Of a stretch of 64,000 bases of DNA, positions 27,101 through 36,797 are shown piece after piece. The notes under the pieces are model-generated. The model was not told where the DNA came from and ran no database searches. It saw only the letters and a program-made list of their open reading frames with translations. Location of the stretch: contig JADYYG010000026.1 in NCBI GenBank assembly GCA_020853755.1, forward strand, positions 1-64,000, read 5' to 3'. The translations under genes were made by a program, and so were the position numbers. The stretch is from Dehalococcoidia bacterium. Lineage in GTDB: Bacteria; Chloroflexota; Dehalococcoidia; Tepidiformales; Tepidiformaceae. Position 1 is the first letter of the stretch, and every line of letters starts with the position of its first letter.

Positions 27101-28369
27101 CTACACGGCGGGGATGACGTCGATCCCCATGTATGGCTGCAGGGCCTCTGGGACGCCGATGCTGCCATCCTCCCGCTGGTAGTTCTCCATGACGGCGATG
27201 ACCGTGCGAGGGAGGGCGAGGCCGCTGGCGTTGAGCATGTGCGGATACGCCGTTGGTGCGTCGGCTGCCGTGCGGTAGCGGATATTGGCCCGCCGCGCCT
27301 GGAAGTCGAGGCAGTTCGAGGCTGAACTGACCTCCAGCCATTCGCCCTGGCCGGGCGCCCAGATTTCCAGGTCGAACGTCTTCGTTGAGTTGAACCCGAT
27401 GTCCCCCGAGCAGAGCGCGAGGACGCGATACGGCAGCCCCAGCTTCTCCGGGATGGAGCAGGCGCGTACGAGGAGCGCCTCAAGCTCCTCCCCGCTCTGC
27501 TCCGGTTCGCAGTAGACGAACATCTCCACCTTTTCGAACTGGTGGCCGCGCTTGATGCCGCGGACGTCGCGGCCGGCGCTCATCTTTTCGCGGCGGAAGC
27601 AGGGCGTGTGGCCGACGAACCGCATCGGCAGTTGGCCCGGCGGGATGATCTCGTCGCGGTAGAGGTTCACGAACGCGACTTCGGCCGTGGGGATGAAGAA
27701 GTAGTCTTCCTCGGCGTCGCGGTACAGGTTGTCGCGGAACTTCGGCAGCTGCCCGGCAGCGTAGAGCGACGCTTCACTCAACATGTAGGGCAGGTACGAC
27801 TCCGTGAAACCGGCCTTACTGTGTTCGTCGAGCATGAACTGGATGAGGGCCCGTTGCAGCTTCGCCAGCGGGCCGCGCAGGGTGTAGAAGCGCGAACCGG
27901 ACATCTTGGCGCCCCGTTCGATATCGAGCCCGTTCACCAGTTCACCCAGCTCCCAGTGCGGTCGCGGCGCGAACGAGAACTCCGGGATGCTTCCCACGAC
28001 CGCGACGACCTCGTTCGAGGTTTCGTCCGGGCCGCGCGGGACGCTGGGGTCGAGGATGTTCGGAACCTCGTACAGCTTCGCCTGCAACTCCGTCTCCACG
28101 CCCTTGAGGCGCGCGTCAAGCTGGTTGATCTCGTCCCCGACAACGCGCATTTCGGCGATGCGCTCGTCTCGGCCTGCGGCGTCCTTCGAAGCGCCGATCG
28201 CCTTGCTGGCGGCGTTGCGGCGGGCGCGGAGCGCCTCAACCTGCTGGAGGACCTCCCGGCGCTCTTCGTCGAGTTGGAGGATGCGATCGATGGGTGCAGT
28301 GGCGTTTCGCAGCAGCACGTCTCGCTTCACGCGGTCCACGTTTTCGCGAATGTACTGCAGGCTCAGCAT
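27101..28369 (-). CDS. serS: Seryl-tRNA synthetase
   Basis: MLSLQYIRENVDRVKRDVLLRNA, RFYTLRGPLAKLQRALIQFMLDEH, TPCFRREKMSAGRDVRGIKRGHQFEKVEMF, NASGLALPRTVIAVMENYQREDGSI. Confidence 0.97.
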   Translation of the reverse strand: MLSLQYIRENVDRVKRDVLLRNATAPIDRILQLDEERREVLQQVEALRARRNAASKAIGASKDAAGRDERIAEMRVVGDEINQLDARLKGVETELQAKLYEVPNILDPSVPRGPDETSNEVVAVVGSIPEFSFAPRPHWELGELVNGLDIERGAKMSGSRFYTLRGPLAKLQRALIQFMLDEHSKAGFTESYLPYMLSEASLYAAGQLPKFRDNLYRDAEEDYFFIPTAEVAFVNLYRDEIIPPGQLPMRFVGHTPCFRREKMSAGRDVRGIKRGHQFEKVEMFVYCEPEQSGEELEALLVRACSIPEKLGLPYRVLALCSGDIGFNSTKTFDLEIWAPGQGEWLEVSSASNCLDFQARRANIRYRTAADAPTAYPHMLNASGLALPRTVIAVMENYQREDGSIGVPEALQPYMGIDVIPAV

Positions 28370-28372
28370 CGG

Positions 28373-28876
28373 TCAGGGCTCCTGGTTGGCGGCATGAAGT
28401 GCGCGGATCCCGAGGAGACGCACGTCCTCGGCCACGCGGACGAGCGTACCATCGGGCGCGGGCAGCGAAAACGACTGCTCGAGTTCGGCCAGTGTGAGCC
28501 ACCGGCACGGACCGTGTGGGATCGGCGCGGCGAAGTCCACCCGCGGCACAGCCCGCGTGAAGTACACGTGGTCGATGTGCTGATGAAACGGTTGGTCTGC
28601 CCGGACGATATCCTCGATGAGGATGCAGGCCGGCGGCGGGAGGACCACGGGCGTCTCAACGGCGATCAGGCCCGGCGGCGGGAGAACAGCAACCTCAAGG
28701 CCGGTCTCTTCATAGGCCTCACGGACCGCGCCCTGGACCGGGTCTTCGTTCGGCTCAAGGTGGCCGCCCGGCGGGAGCCACATGCCCAGCTTTCGATGCC
28801 AGAGAAGCAACGTCCGGCCGGTCGCAACTACGTACGCTGTCGCCGTGTGATGCCGTTCGAACGCCGCCCCGGTCAT
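28373..28876 (-). CDS. NUDIX hydrolase
   Basis: GGHLEPNEDPVQGAVREAYEETGLEVAVL (NUDIX box). Confidence 0.92.
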   Translation of the reverse strand: MTGAAFERHHTATAYVVATGRTLLLWHRKLGMWLPPGGHLEPNEDPVQGAVREAYEETGLEVAVLPPPGLIAVETPVVLPPPACILIEDIVRADQPFHQHIDHVYFTRAVPRVDFAAPIPHGPCRWLTLAELEQSFSLPAPDGTLVRVAEDVRLLGIRALHAANQEP

Positions 28877-30342
28877 TCCTTCAGCGACTTCAACGGCGGG
28901 AAGAGAATGACCTCGCGAATTGAGGGCTGGCCGGTGAGCAGCATGATCAGGCGGTCGATACCCATGCCAAATCCGCCGGTGGGCGGCATCCCGTGTTCGA
29001 GCGCGAAGAGGAAATCCTCGTCGACCAGTTCCACCTCATCGTCTCCGGCCTCCTTGAGGGCCAGCTGCTGCTCGAACCGCGCCCGCTGCTCGATCGGGTC
29101 GTTCAACTCGGTGTAGGCGTTGCCGCATTCGAACCCGGCCATAAAGCACTCGAACCGTTCGACCAGCCGGTCGTTCCCTGGCTTCCGCTTCGCCAGCGGG
29201 GAGAGCTCGACCGGGTAGTCGAGCAGGAATGTTGGCTGGACCAGGTTCGGTTCGACGTAGTGCGACATGGCCTCGTCGCACAGCTTTCCGTAGCCCGCCG
29301 TCGTCGGGGCATCGACCCCACGCTTTCGCAGTTCGTCCCGCAGGGCGTCTGCGGTCGTAAACACGTCGAGGTCCGGCCCGCCGTACTCCTTCATCGCATC
29401 GAGGAAGGTCACCCGCCGCCAGGGCGCCTTCAGGTCGATTTCCATATCGCGGAAGGTGATCTTTGTCGTCCCCAGGACGTCCTCGGCGACGCTGCTGACC
29501 ATCTGCTCGACCATCTCGGCGACTCCGAGGTAGTCGGTGTACGCCTCGTAGGTCTCGATCATCGTGAACTCGGGGTTGTGCTTGAAGCTCATCCCCTCGT
29601 TGCGGAAGTTCCGGCCAATCTCGTAAACGCGTTCGAACCCACCGATAACGAGCCGTTTGAGGTGGAGTTCGAGGCTGATACGCAGGACACGGTCTTCATC
29701 GAGTGCGTTGAAGTGGGTGTAGAACGGCCGGGCCGCTGCACCGCTTTCGGACTCCTGCAGGATCGGTGTTTCGACTTCGAGGAAGCCGCGCGCATCGAGG
29801 AAACGCCGGATTGCAGCGACCACGCGGCTGCGGATAGTGAAGACGCGGCGCGTCTCCTCGTTTGCCATCAGGTCGAGGTAGCGCCGGCGCTGGCGCGTTT
29901 CCGCGTCCGAGAGGCCGTGGAACTTCTCTGGCGGAGCATGGAGCGCCTTGGTAAGCATGGCCCAACTCGTCGCGGCGACCGTCGCCTGGCCGGTACGCGT
30001 TCGCATCGGGACGCCGTGGACACCGATGAAGTCGCCGAGGTCGATGAGTCGAAGCGTGTCGTAGTCGGCGAGCGCATTCTGCCGGAGGAGCACCTGCACA
30101 CGGCCGCTGCCGTCCTGGAGGTCGATGAAGGTGGCCTTGCCCATGTCGCGCTTGGCCACCACGCGCCCGGCAACGTCGGCGTCAATGCCCTTTACCTCGG
30201 CCTCCCCTTCGGCGAGGCCATCGACCAGGGCGGCGATTTCGGCGGCTGTGTGGGTTCGGGCCGTGCGCAGGGGGTACGGGTCGATGCCGGCATCCCGCAG
30301 TTCCTGGGCCTTGGCCGCCCGCAGCGCCATAAGTTCGTCCAC
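28873..30342 (-). CDS. lysS: Lysyl-tRNA synthetase (class II)
   Basis: LMALRAAKAQELRDAGIDPYP, RRRYLDLMANEETRRVFTIRSRVVAAIRRFLDARGFLEVETPIL, RVYEIGRNFRNEGMSFKHNPEFTMIE, GGFGMGIDRLIMLLTGQPSIREVILFP; GTG start with aaggggg upstream. Confidence 0.97.
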   Translation of the reverse strand: MDELMALRAAKAQELRDAGIDPYPLRTARTHTAAEIAALVDGLAEGEAEVKGIDADVAGRVVAKRDMGKATFIDLQDGSGRVQVLLRQNALADYDTLRLIDLGDFIGVHGVPMRTRTGQATVAATSWAMLTKALHAPPEKFHGLSDAETRQRRRYLDLMANEETRRVFTIRSRVVAAIRRFLDARGFLEVETPILQESESGAAARPFYTHFNALDEDRVLRISLELHLKRLVIGGFERVYEIGRNFRNEGMSFKHNPEFTMIETYEAYTDYLGVAEMVEQMVSSVAEDVLGTTKITFRDMEIDLKAPWRRVTFLDAMKEYGGPDLDVFTTADALRDELRKRGVDAPTTAGYGKLCDEAMSHYVEPNLVQPTFLLDYPVELSPLAKRKPGNDRLVERFECFMAGFECGNAYTELNDPIEQRARFEQQLALKEAGDDEVELVDEDFLFALEHGMPPTGGFGMGIDRLIMLLTGQPSIREVILFPPLKSLKE

Positions 30343-30412
30343 ATGTCCCCCTTCAAGACGAACGAACCGCCCTGGTGGGCGGCTCGCTTGCACTCCCGCC
30401 AGGAATCCGAGT

Positions 30413-30880
30413 TCAGTCGATCTTGAGCACTTTGACCTTGATCAGCCCACGAGGGGCGTTGATCTCGATGACATCGCCAACGGCCTTTCCAAGCAAGGCC
30501 GAGCCCACAGGCGATTCGTTCGAAATCTTGCCATGGGCAGCATCAGCCTCGGGCGCGCCGACGATCTGGTACTGGCGCTCGGCTCCATCCCAGTCCACGT
30601 GGGCGACACTGCCGATCATGATCCTGCCCGAAGCGCGGCCGCCGTCCTCGTCGATGATCCTGGCCCGGCGGATGATGTCCTCGAGTTCAAGGATGCGGCC
30701 TTCAACACGGCCCTGCTCCATCTTGGCGTCGTCGTATTCGGCGTCGTTCTGGCTCGTGCCCTGTTCCTGGGCGTTGTGGATCATCTCGGAGACTTCGCGG
30801 CGGCGCACGCGCAGGTCTTCGAGTTCCTGTTCGAGCTTTGCTTTTCCTTCACGCGTGAGGGGAACGGGCCTGTCAGTCAT
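30413..30880 (-). CDS. greA: Transcription elongation factor GreA
   Basis: PLTREGKAKLEQELEDLRVRRREVSEMI..AEYDDAKMEQGRVEGRILELEDII..VGSALLGKAVGDVIEINAPRG. Confidence 0.95.
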   Translation of the reverse strand: MTDRPVPLTREGKAKLEQELEDLRVRRREVSEMIHNAQEQGTSQNDAEYDDAKMEQGRVEGRILELEDIIRRARIIDEDGGRASGRIMIGSVAHVDWDGAERQYQIVGAPEADAAHGKISNESPVGSALLGKAVGDVIEINAPRGLIKVKVLKID

Positions 30881-30905
30881 GCACTACCCTACGGCCTGCG
30901 CCGAT

Positions 30906-30942
30906 AAAAAAACGCGACCGAGGGCCAGAAATGGCCTCAGTC
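30906..30942 (-). terminator. Terminator-like hairpin plus U7 in the greA leader (candidate attenuator)
   Basis: Minus strand gactgaggccatttctggccctcggtcgcgttttttt, upstream of the greA ATG at 30880. Confidence 0.6.
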
Positions 30943-30952
30943 AGCGAGCCGA

Positions 30953-30982
30953 AGTATACGTTCGGAGTCGATCGCGCGGCAA
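30953..30982 (-). promoter_or_regulatory. Sigma70-like promoter for greA
   Basis: Minus strand TTGCCG (30982-30977), 18 nt, TATACT (30958-30953). Confidence 0.5.
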
Positions 30983-31003
30983 ACCTCCAAGGGGGCCTGG
31001 AAC

Positions 31004-32245
31004 TTGCCCGGAGACCTGCACGAACCACCGCCAGCACCCTCGGGCGAGGCTTCCCCCTTGGCGCAGAATGACCGTTGGCGCCCGCCGGACCGCCATGCCA
31101 CGAATCTCGCGAATCTCGCCGTTAATCCGGCGCCGGAGGCCACTCCCGTCCCGGTGACCCGGGCGGCAAGGACGAGTTGGCTGCTGCTGGGAGGAGTCGC
31201 GCTGGTGGCAGCGACCTTCGGCGGACTGATTGGCGGACTCACAGTCACACGATTCGAACGGCAGGAGGCGGCACAGCCGGCAGGTTCACCCTCCCGTGCT
31301 GTCACCATCGAACAAACGAGCGCTATCGCCGAGGCGGCAGCGGCTGCACGCCCATCGGTCGTCCGCATTGAAAGCACGAAGCGTTCCGCAGGCGGGGTCG
31401 AACAGGACGTCGGCTCAGGCGTTGTGCTCGACCACGAGGGGCACATCATCACCAACGCGCACGTTGTTCTTGGGACCGATTCGCTCAAAGTGGTGCTTTC
31501 CGACGGAAGCGAGCGCGGCGCCATCCTGCTCGGCCACGACTCGCCGTTCACGGACATTGCGGTGCTCCAAATCGCTCCCGGGAACTTGACCCCCATCGAG
31601 ACCGGAGATTCGGACGTCCTGAAGCTCGGCGAGTCCGTCATTGCCATCGGCAACCCGCTCGCCGAGTTCGATGGCTCGGTCAGTGTTGGCGTCGTAAGCG
31701 GCCTCCGCCGCGTCCGGACGTTCGATGGCGTCCGCCAGGAGGACCTCATCCAGACCGATGCTGCAGTCAACAACGGCAACAGCGGCGGCGCGCTGGTGAA
31801 CCTCCAGGGGCAGTTCGTCGGTATGCCCACGGCCGTGCTGCGAGTGAACCGCGGAGGTGCTGACGTCGAAGGGATCGCCTTCGCCCTCCCCGCTAACCGC
31901 TTGCTCGCCATCGCGAAGGGGATCATCGAAAGCGGGGGGTTGTATCCGCGCCCCTCGCTGCAATTGGCCCACCAGGACATCACGCCCGAAGTCCTCGCGC
32001 GGTTCAACCGTCTGCCCGCCACCGAGGGCGCACTCGTCCTCGCCCTTTCCCCGAACGGGTCAGGCGACCGGGCCGGAATCCAGCCCGGAGATATCATCAG
32101 CAGCATCAACGGGCAGGTCGTGGGTTCTGAGTCGCCGCTGCTCAACGTGCTCGGCGGCTTCGCCCCGGGGGACACCGTAAAGGTTGTCCTCAATCGCAAT
32201 GGCCGGATAATCGAGACCGAGGTTCAACTTGCCCTGCGTTCCTGA
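31004..32245 (+). CDS. Membrane-anchored HtrA/DegP-type trypsin-like serine protease with PDZ domain
   Basis: N-terminal TM; VVLDHEGHIITNAHVV (His), DSPFTDIAVLQI (Asp), QTDAAVNNGNSGGALVNLQGQFVGM (Ser); PDZ GSGDRAGIQPGDIISSINGQ; TTG start. Confidence 0.95.
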   Translation: MPGDLHEPPPAPSGEASPLAQNDRWRPPDRHATNLANLAVNPAPEATPVPVTRAARTSWLLLGGVALVAATFGGLIGGLTVTRFERQEAAQPAGSPSRAVTIEQTSAIAEAAAAARPSVVRIESTKRSAGGVEQDVGSGVVLDHEGHIITNAHVVLGTDSLKVVLSDGSERGAILLGHDSPFTDIAVLQIAPGNLTPIETGDSDVLKLGESVIAIGNPLAEFDGSVSVGVVSGLRRVRTFDGVRQEDLIQTDAAVNNGNSGGALVNLQGQFVGMPTAVLRVNRGGADVEGIAFALPANRLLAIAKGIIESGGLYPRPSLQLAHQDITPEVLARFNRLPATEGALVLALSPNGSGDRAGIQPGDIISSINGQVVGSESPLLNVLGGFAPGDTVKVVLNRNGRIIETEVQLALRS

Positions 32246-32278
32246 CGCTTCCGCCCGCCCCGACGGTGATCTTCGCGC

Positions 32279-33985
32279 ATGACGCGCAGAGGGGGGCGCT
32301 TGCCCTGGGGAGCATCAGGCGGCGGGTTGTACGGGAGTCCCCGGCGCTCGACGAACTATGGCCGGGTGGCCGCTCTTGGCCTCATCGCACTCGGTGTCGT
32401 GCTCATTGTCTTCTGGCTTGCCGGGCGCATGTGCAACAGCTCGAGTTGCGAGGACTTCTACTGCCCCTCAGACCGGAACATCGCCGCCCTCGACGGTTAC
32501 GAGTTCGCCTCGCGGATCTTCACGTACAACAAGGACAAGGGAGCGGTCAGCGGCAACACCAACCTCGGCATCACCGTCAAGCTTTCGAAACCGGTCAGTG
32601 ACGGCCAGTCGCTGACGTTCTTCGGGTACGTCGATGAAACGCGCACGTGGGAGCCGATCACACCGGCCGTGCTCGAACCGCAGGGGAAAGTGGTGACAGC
32701 GACGTTCACCTCGCCCCCCGCAATCATGGCCGTCATGCGGCGGACCGCTCCCGGCGGCAACACCGTTGCCTACCTGCCGCACAATACGCCGCTCGCCAAG
32801 GGCGCCGCCGGGCATGTGTCCATCGTCCACACGCTCGACTTCAAGCCGCTCGCCGACGGCACGATCGATGGCGATCTGAGCACACTGAAAACGGACGGAT
32901 CATTCGAGCTGTATCCCGTGATCTCGGCCAATAACCGCAACCGCGGCGACGTGGCGATTGTCGAGAATATCCTCTCGAACGCGGACTCCCGATCGAACCA
33001 CGTCAACAAGATTGTCCAGAAGGTGACCGAGTCGAATCTCAAGGGCATCGACATCGCCTACATGGATCTCACGGTCACTTCCCGCACGTCGTTCACGCTC
33101 TTCGTCGGCGAGCTGTACGACAAGCTGCACGCGCAGAGCAAGCAACTCACACTCACGCTCCCATCGCCGATCAAGGCGCAGAACCGCATCGACGAAGGCG
33201 CCTACGACTGGGCCGAACTGGGCAAGCGCGCCGATCTCCTGAAAATCGCCCCCTACCGCGACCAGGCGACCTACCGGCTGACGATGCCCGACATCCTCGC
33301 CGACCTCAGCGCGAAGGTTCAGCCTGGGAAGCTGATCCTGACCGTCTCACCGTACGCGACGGAGACCGGGGGCGACACGATCAGCACCATGCCCCTCGCG
33401 GCGGCCATGGCAATTGCCACTCGGGTCACCGTCCGGGCCAACGCCGACGAAATCGTGACATCGAGCCTGGTCAAAGTCGCCGGCACGAATATCGACCGGG
33501 ATGAGGGCCTTTCTGGCTTGCGCTGGTCGCCGGAGACTGCCACGGTCGCCTTCAGTTACAAGCAGCCTCAGGGCGGCGGCAGCCGCACGGTCTATCTCGA
33601 GAACTTCTTCAGCATTGGCTTCAAGCTCGAGATGATCCGCACCTACCACCTGGGCGGCGTCGCGGTGGAAGACGCCTCGGATGACCCGTTCCTCGGGGAT
33701 ATCTGGAGTGCGCTTGTGCCATTCGTCACGAGCGGCACGCCGATCCTGTTCCAGCCGAACGCCCAGGATCTCGCGCCCAAGTGGAAGGTGGGCAACAACC
33801 AGGGGACCATCGAAGACACCGGTCGCGGTTCGGCCAACTGGTCGACCCCGGCGCAGCCCGGCAGCTACACCATCTCCCTAACCCTGTCGGATGGTGTTGC
33901 CTTGTTCGAAAACTCCGTGGATGTCAGCGTAAAAGCGAAGACCGTTTCCGCTTCACCCACGCCATCTCCGACGGCCGGGCGCTGA
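32279..33985 (+). CDS. Membrane-anchored GH18/YaaH-like protein with C-terminal Ig-like domain
   Basis: TM VAALGLIALGVVLIVFWLAG; NLKGIDIAYMDLTVTSRTSFTLFVGELYDKLHAQSKQLTLTLPSP; YDWAELGKRADLLKIAPYRD; C-terminal PGSYTISLTLSDG. Confidence 0.65.
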   Translation: MTRRGGRLPWGASGGGLYGSPRRSTNYGRVAALGLIALGVVLIVFWLAGRMCNSSSCEDFYCPSDRNIAALDGYEFASRIFTYNKDKGAVSGNTNLGITVKLSKPVSDGQSLTFFGYVDETRTWEPITPAVLEPQGKVVTATFTSPPAIMAVMRRTAPGGNTVAYLPHNTPLAKGAAGHVSIVHTLDFKPLADGTIDGDLSTLKTDGSFELYPVISANNRNRGDVAIVENILSNADSRSNHVNKIVQKVTESNLKGIDIAYMDLTVTSRTSFTLFVGELYDKLHAQSKQLTLTLPSPIKAQNRIDEGAYDWAELGKRADLLKIAPYRDQATYRLTMPDILADLSAKVQPGKLILTVSPYATETGGDTISTMPLAAAMAIATRVTVRANADEIVTSSLVKVAGTNIDRDEGLSGLRWSPETATVAFSYKQPQGGGSRTVYLENFFSIGFKLEMIRTYHLGGVAVEDASDDPFLGDIWSALVPFVTSGTPILFQPNAQDLAPKWKVGNNQGTIEDTGRGSANWSTPAQPGSYTISLTLSDGVALFENSVDVSVKAKTVSASPTPSPTAGR

Positions 33986-33987
33986 CC

Positions 33988-34548
33988 GTGGCAGCTCGTG
34001 GCGTTCGCATTTCCGGCGGGAGCGCACGGGGAGTCCCCCTCACCGAACCTCGCGGTGTCCGCCTCAGGCCCACCTCCGGGCTGGTCCGCGAAGCGATTTT
34101 CAACATCCTCGGCGAGCGCGTGAGCGATGCCCGCGTGCTTGATCTCTTTGCAGGGACGGGAGCGCTAGGCATTGAAGCGCTGAGCCGCGGCGCCGCTCAC
34201 GCGACCTTCTACGAAGCCGAACCCGGCGCGGTCACAGCCATCCTCGCGAGCCTCGCCAGGACAGGCTTCAGCGAGTCGGCCACCGTTCTTCGTGGCCGGC
34301 TGCCGGCCGCCCTCTCCGCCGTAACAGCCCAATTCGACATCGTCTTCCTGGATCCGCCGTATGGCGACGAAGCCGCCGAGCCAACCCTCATGGCCGTCGA
34401 CCGCCTCCTCGCGCCCGCCGGCGTGGTCGTCTACGAACACGCGAGCCGGTACAATCCGCCGCAACGTCCAGCGCGGCTCCAGATACTGGACCGCAGGGTG
34501 TACGGCGATACTGCGGTCGCCCTGTACGCCCTCCAGGAGGGTGAATGA
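33988..34548 (+). CDS. rsmD: 16S rRNA (guanine966-N2)-methyltransferase RsmD
   Basis: GVRISGGSARGVPLTEP..RPTSGLVREAIFNILG..VLDLFAGTGALGIEALSRGA..FDIVFLDPPYG; GTG start. Confidence 0.95.
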   Translation: MAARGVRISGGSARGVPLTEPRGVRLRPTSGLVREAIFNILGERVSDARVLDLFAGTGALGIEALSRGAAHATFYEAEPGAVTAILASLARTGFSESATVLRGRLPAALSAVTAQFDIVFLDPPYGDEAAEPTLMAVDRLLAPAGVVVYEHASRYNPPQRPARLQILDRRVYGDTAVALYALQEGE

Positions 34549-35027
34549 GGATCGCGATCTACCCGGGTGGTTTCGACCCCGTGACCAACGGCCACCTGGA
34601 TCTGGTGAGCCGCATGACTCACCTGTTCGACCGGGTTGTTGTTGCCGTTGTAAAGGGCCGTGACAAAGGTTCGCTGTTCGAGTGGAGTGAACGCATCGAG
34701 CTTGTCCGCCAGGCGGTCGCCGGGCTCCCCACAGTAGAAGTCGATGGCTTCGACGGACTGATGGTGGAGTATGCCCAACGAAAGGGCGCCGTGGCAGTTG
34801 TCCGCGGTATCCGCGCTGTGAGCGACTTCGAAGCCGAGTTCGACATGGCGATGATGAACCACAAGATGGCCCCCAACATCGAGTCCGTTTACCTCATGGC
34901 GCGGCAGGAACATCTGCTCATCAGCGCCACCCGCATCCGCGAAGTCTCACGGCTCGGCTATGACGTGTCTGACTTCGTCCCAGCACACGTGTGGGCGGCG
35001 CTCCGCCAGAAGTACGGCCAGGAATAA
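34545..35027 (+). CDS. coaD: Phosphopantetheine adenylyltransferase
   Basis: RIAIYPGGFDPVTNGHLDLVSRMTHLFDRVVVAV..VVRGIRAVSDFEAEFDMAMMNHKMAPNIESVYLMARQEHLLISATRIREV. Confidence 0.97.
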   Translation: MRIAIYPGGFDPVTNGHLDLVSRMTHLFDRVVVAVVKGRDKGSLFEWSERIELVRQAVAGLPTVEVDGFDGLMVEYAQRKGAVAVVRGIRAVSDFEAEFDMAMMNHKMAPNIESVYLMARQEHLLISATRIREVSRLGYDVSDFVPAHVWAALRQKYGQE

Positions 35028-35051
35028 GCAGTGAGCCCGGAAGGGGCCCAC

Positions 35052-35564
35052 ATGGAGATCCTCGACCTCATCGATACGCTCGAGGAACTTGTCATCCAGG
35101 CCCGCAGGCTGCCCGTTGGCGGCAACCTCGTGGTCGACCGCAAGCGGATGCTCGATGTGATCGACCAGATGCGGCTGGCGGTGCCATCGGACCTTCGCCA
35201 GGCGCAACAGGTGCTCGAAACGCGCGAGCAGATCATCACTGATGCACACGAATCAGCACGCGCAACTCTTGATCGGGCGGAAACAGAACGGGAACGCAGA
35301 ATCGAAGAGAATTCGGTTTCGCGGGAGGCTCAGGAGCGCAGCAAGCAACTGCTGATGGATTCCGAGGCAAGAGCCCGCCAGGTGATTGCAGAAGCCGACG
35401 CCACCGCCGCCGCGCACCTCAGCGAGGCCGCCGAGGCAGCAAGCAAACAACTCGATGATGCGGACCAGTACTCACTCGAAGTGCTACGCCGGCTGGAACA
35501 CCAGATTGAGTCGTTTCTCGATTCGATCCGTATCAGCATGGGAGGGCTGCAGGAGAAGCGGTAG
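35052..35564 (+). CDS. Coiled-coil protein (DivIVA/ATP synthase b-subunit-like helical protein)
   Basis: Long Ala/Glu/Arg-rich helix: ITDAHESARATLDRAETERERRIEENSVSREAQERSKQLLMDSEARARQVIAEADATAA. Confidence 0.7.
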   Translation: MEILDLIDTLEELVIQARRLPVGGNLVVDRKRMLDVIDQMRLAVPSDLRQAQQVLETREQIITDAHESARATLDRAETERERRIEENSVSREAQERSKQLLMDSEARARQVIAEADATAAAHLSEAAEAASKQLDDADQYSLEVLRRLEHQIESFLDSIRISMGGLQEKR

Positions 35565-35645
35565 CGCTGTGTCTCAATCCAGTGCACAATTCGTGTAGCT
35601 CGCGAACGCACCCCTTCGCGGTAAATTTCTTTCCGGAGGGCCTCC

Positions 35646-35900
35646 TTGGCCGAATTCTCAGTGATCAAAGAAACCGAAGCGCCCCGCCCCGCACGCCAGA
35701 CCGGACGGCTTGCGACGCGCATGCGAGAGTACGAAAAGTTCGTCGAAGCAGTAGGGACCGGCAAGGTCGGCAAACTGGTTCCTGCCCGCGGCGAGACTGC
35801 GCGCGGGGTTGCCCTGCGCATTAGCCGCGCAGCAAAGCGCCAGAACAGGGCCAGCGAAACCTGGGTTGTCGACGGTACGGTCTACTTCAAGACTTCCTGA
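35646..35900 (+). CDS. Small hypothetical protein (84 aa), TTG start
   Basis: ggaggg SD upstream; MAEFSVIKETEAPRPARQTGRLATRMREYEKFVEAVGTGKVGKLVPARGETARGVALRISRAAKRQNRASETWVVDGTVYFKTS; terminator follows. Confidence 0.7.
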   Translation: MAEFSVIKETEAPRPARQTGRLATRMREYEKFVEAVGTGKVGKLVPARGETARGVALRISRAAKRQNRASETWVVDGTVYFKTS

Positions 35901-35924
35901 CCTGCCAGCCGGACACACGAACGA

Positions 35925-35949
35925 AAGGGGCGCCGTAACGGCGCCCCTT
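35925..35949. terminator. Intrinsic terminator between convergent genes
   Basis: aaggggcgccg taa cggcgcccctt followed by ctctatt. Confidence 0.75.
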
Positions 35950-35974
35950 CTCTATTCCGGGCGAGCAAACCGCA

Positions 35975-36631
35975 TTAGTTGCGGTCTGCAGTGGCCCCAT
36001 CTGATGCGACAATCGCGAACGACGGCAGGTCGCGCCGGGTTGTACGGGAGACGGTCCCTGTTTCACGAACTGCTGGCCGTTCTTGCGCTTCTGGTGCAGC
36101 CACTGCACGCGCAGGCGCCGTGCCCGCCGCGACGGTTTCCACAGTGCCCGACAGTGCAGCGCCTTCTTCGACGACCAGGATCGCCGCCTTCAGCGTCCCC
36201 GTGACCTGTGCAGTCGCGGCAAGCAGCAATTTGCCGGAACACACCAGATCACCCTCGAAGCGTCCAAGGATGTGGGCATCGCGAGTCTGGACGCGAGCGC
36301 GGGCGGTCGCATCCTTCTTCACAGTGAAGAGCCCGCGGCAGGTTACTTCGCCGCTGATCTGGCCATCGACGCGCAGATCCTGTTCAGTCTCGAAACGGCC
36401 ATCGAACGAAGAATGCTGGTCGATGACGCTCTCCGAGCGCTGAGAAGCCGTGCGCTCACCGGACTCGCCCTGCGAAGCGGCAGGAGTTTGCACGCCACTC
36501 CGGGCTGGACGAACGGAAAACGACTCCGGCGCATCACCGAACTGGTCGGTTGAATCGGATGCATAACCGGTCTGTTCGTACTGAGCGGCGTCGGGGTAGT
36601 GGGCGTCGCGGGTGTTCTTCTTGATTTGCAT
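35975..36631 (-). CDS. Bactofilin (polymer-forming cytoskeletal) family protein
   Basis: SVIDQHSSFDGRFETEQDLRVDGQISGEVTCRGLFTVKKDATARARVQTRDAHILGRFEGDLVCSGKLLLAATAQVTGTLKAAILVVEEGAALSG. Confidence 0.9.
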   Translation of the reverse strand: MQIKKNTRDAHYPDAAQYEQTGYASDSTDQFGDAPESFSVRPARSGVQTPAASQGESGERTASQRSESVIDQHSSFDGRFETEQDLRVDGQISGEVTCRGLFTVKKDATARARVQTRDAHILGRFEGDLVCSGKLLLAATAQVTGTLKAAILVVEEGAALSGTVETVAAGTAPARAVAAPEAQERPAVRETGTVSRTTRRDLPSFAIVASDGATADRN

Positions 36632-36797
36632 TGAGCCCTCCTTCCGTCGGCCGGCGAAGGATTCGCGCGGGGAGCGGCGCGGCCGATGGCTTGCACCATA
36701 TTCGCGCCTTCACCCACCGTCCACCCATGGCGCGCGGAATTTGACGAACGATTTACAGTCACCGTACGGCCGGGACGCGCGGGGTGACCCTCGGGAC

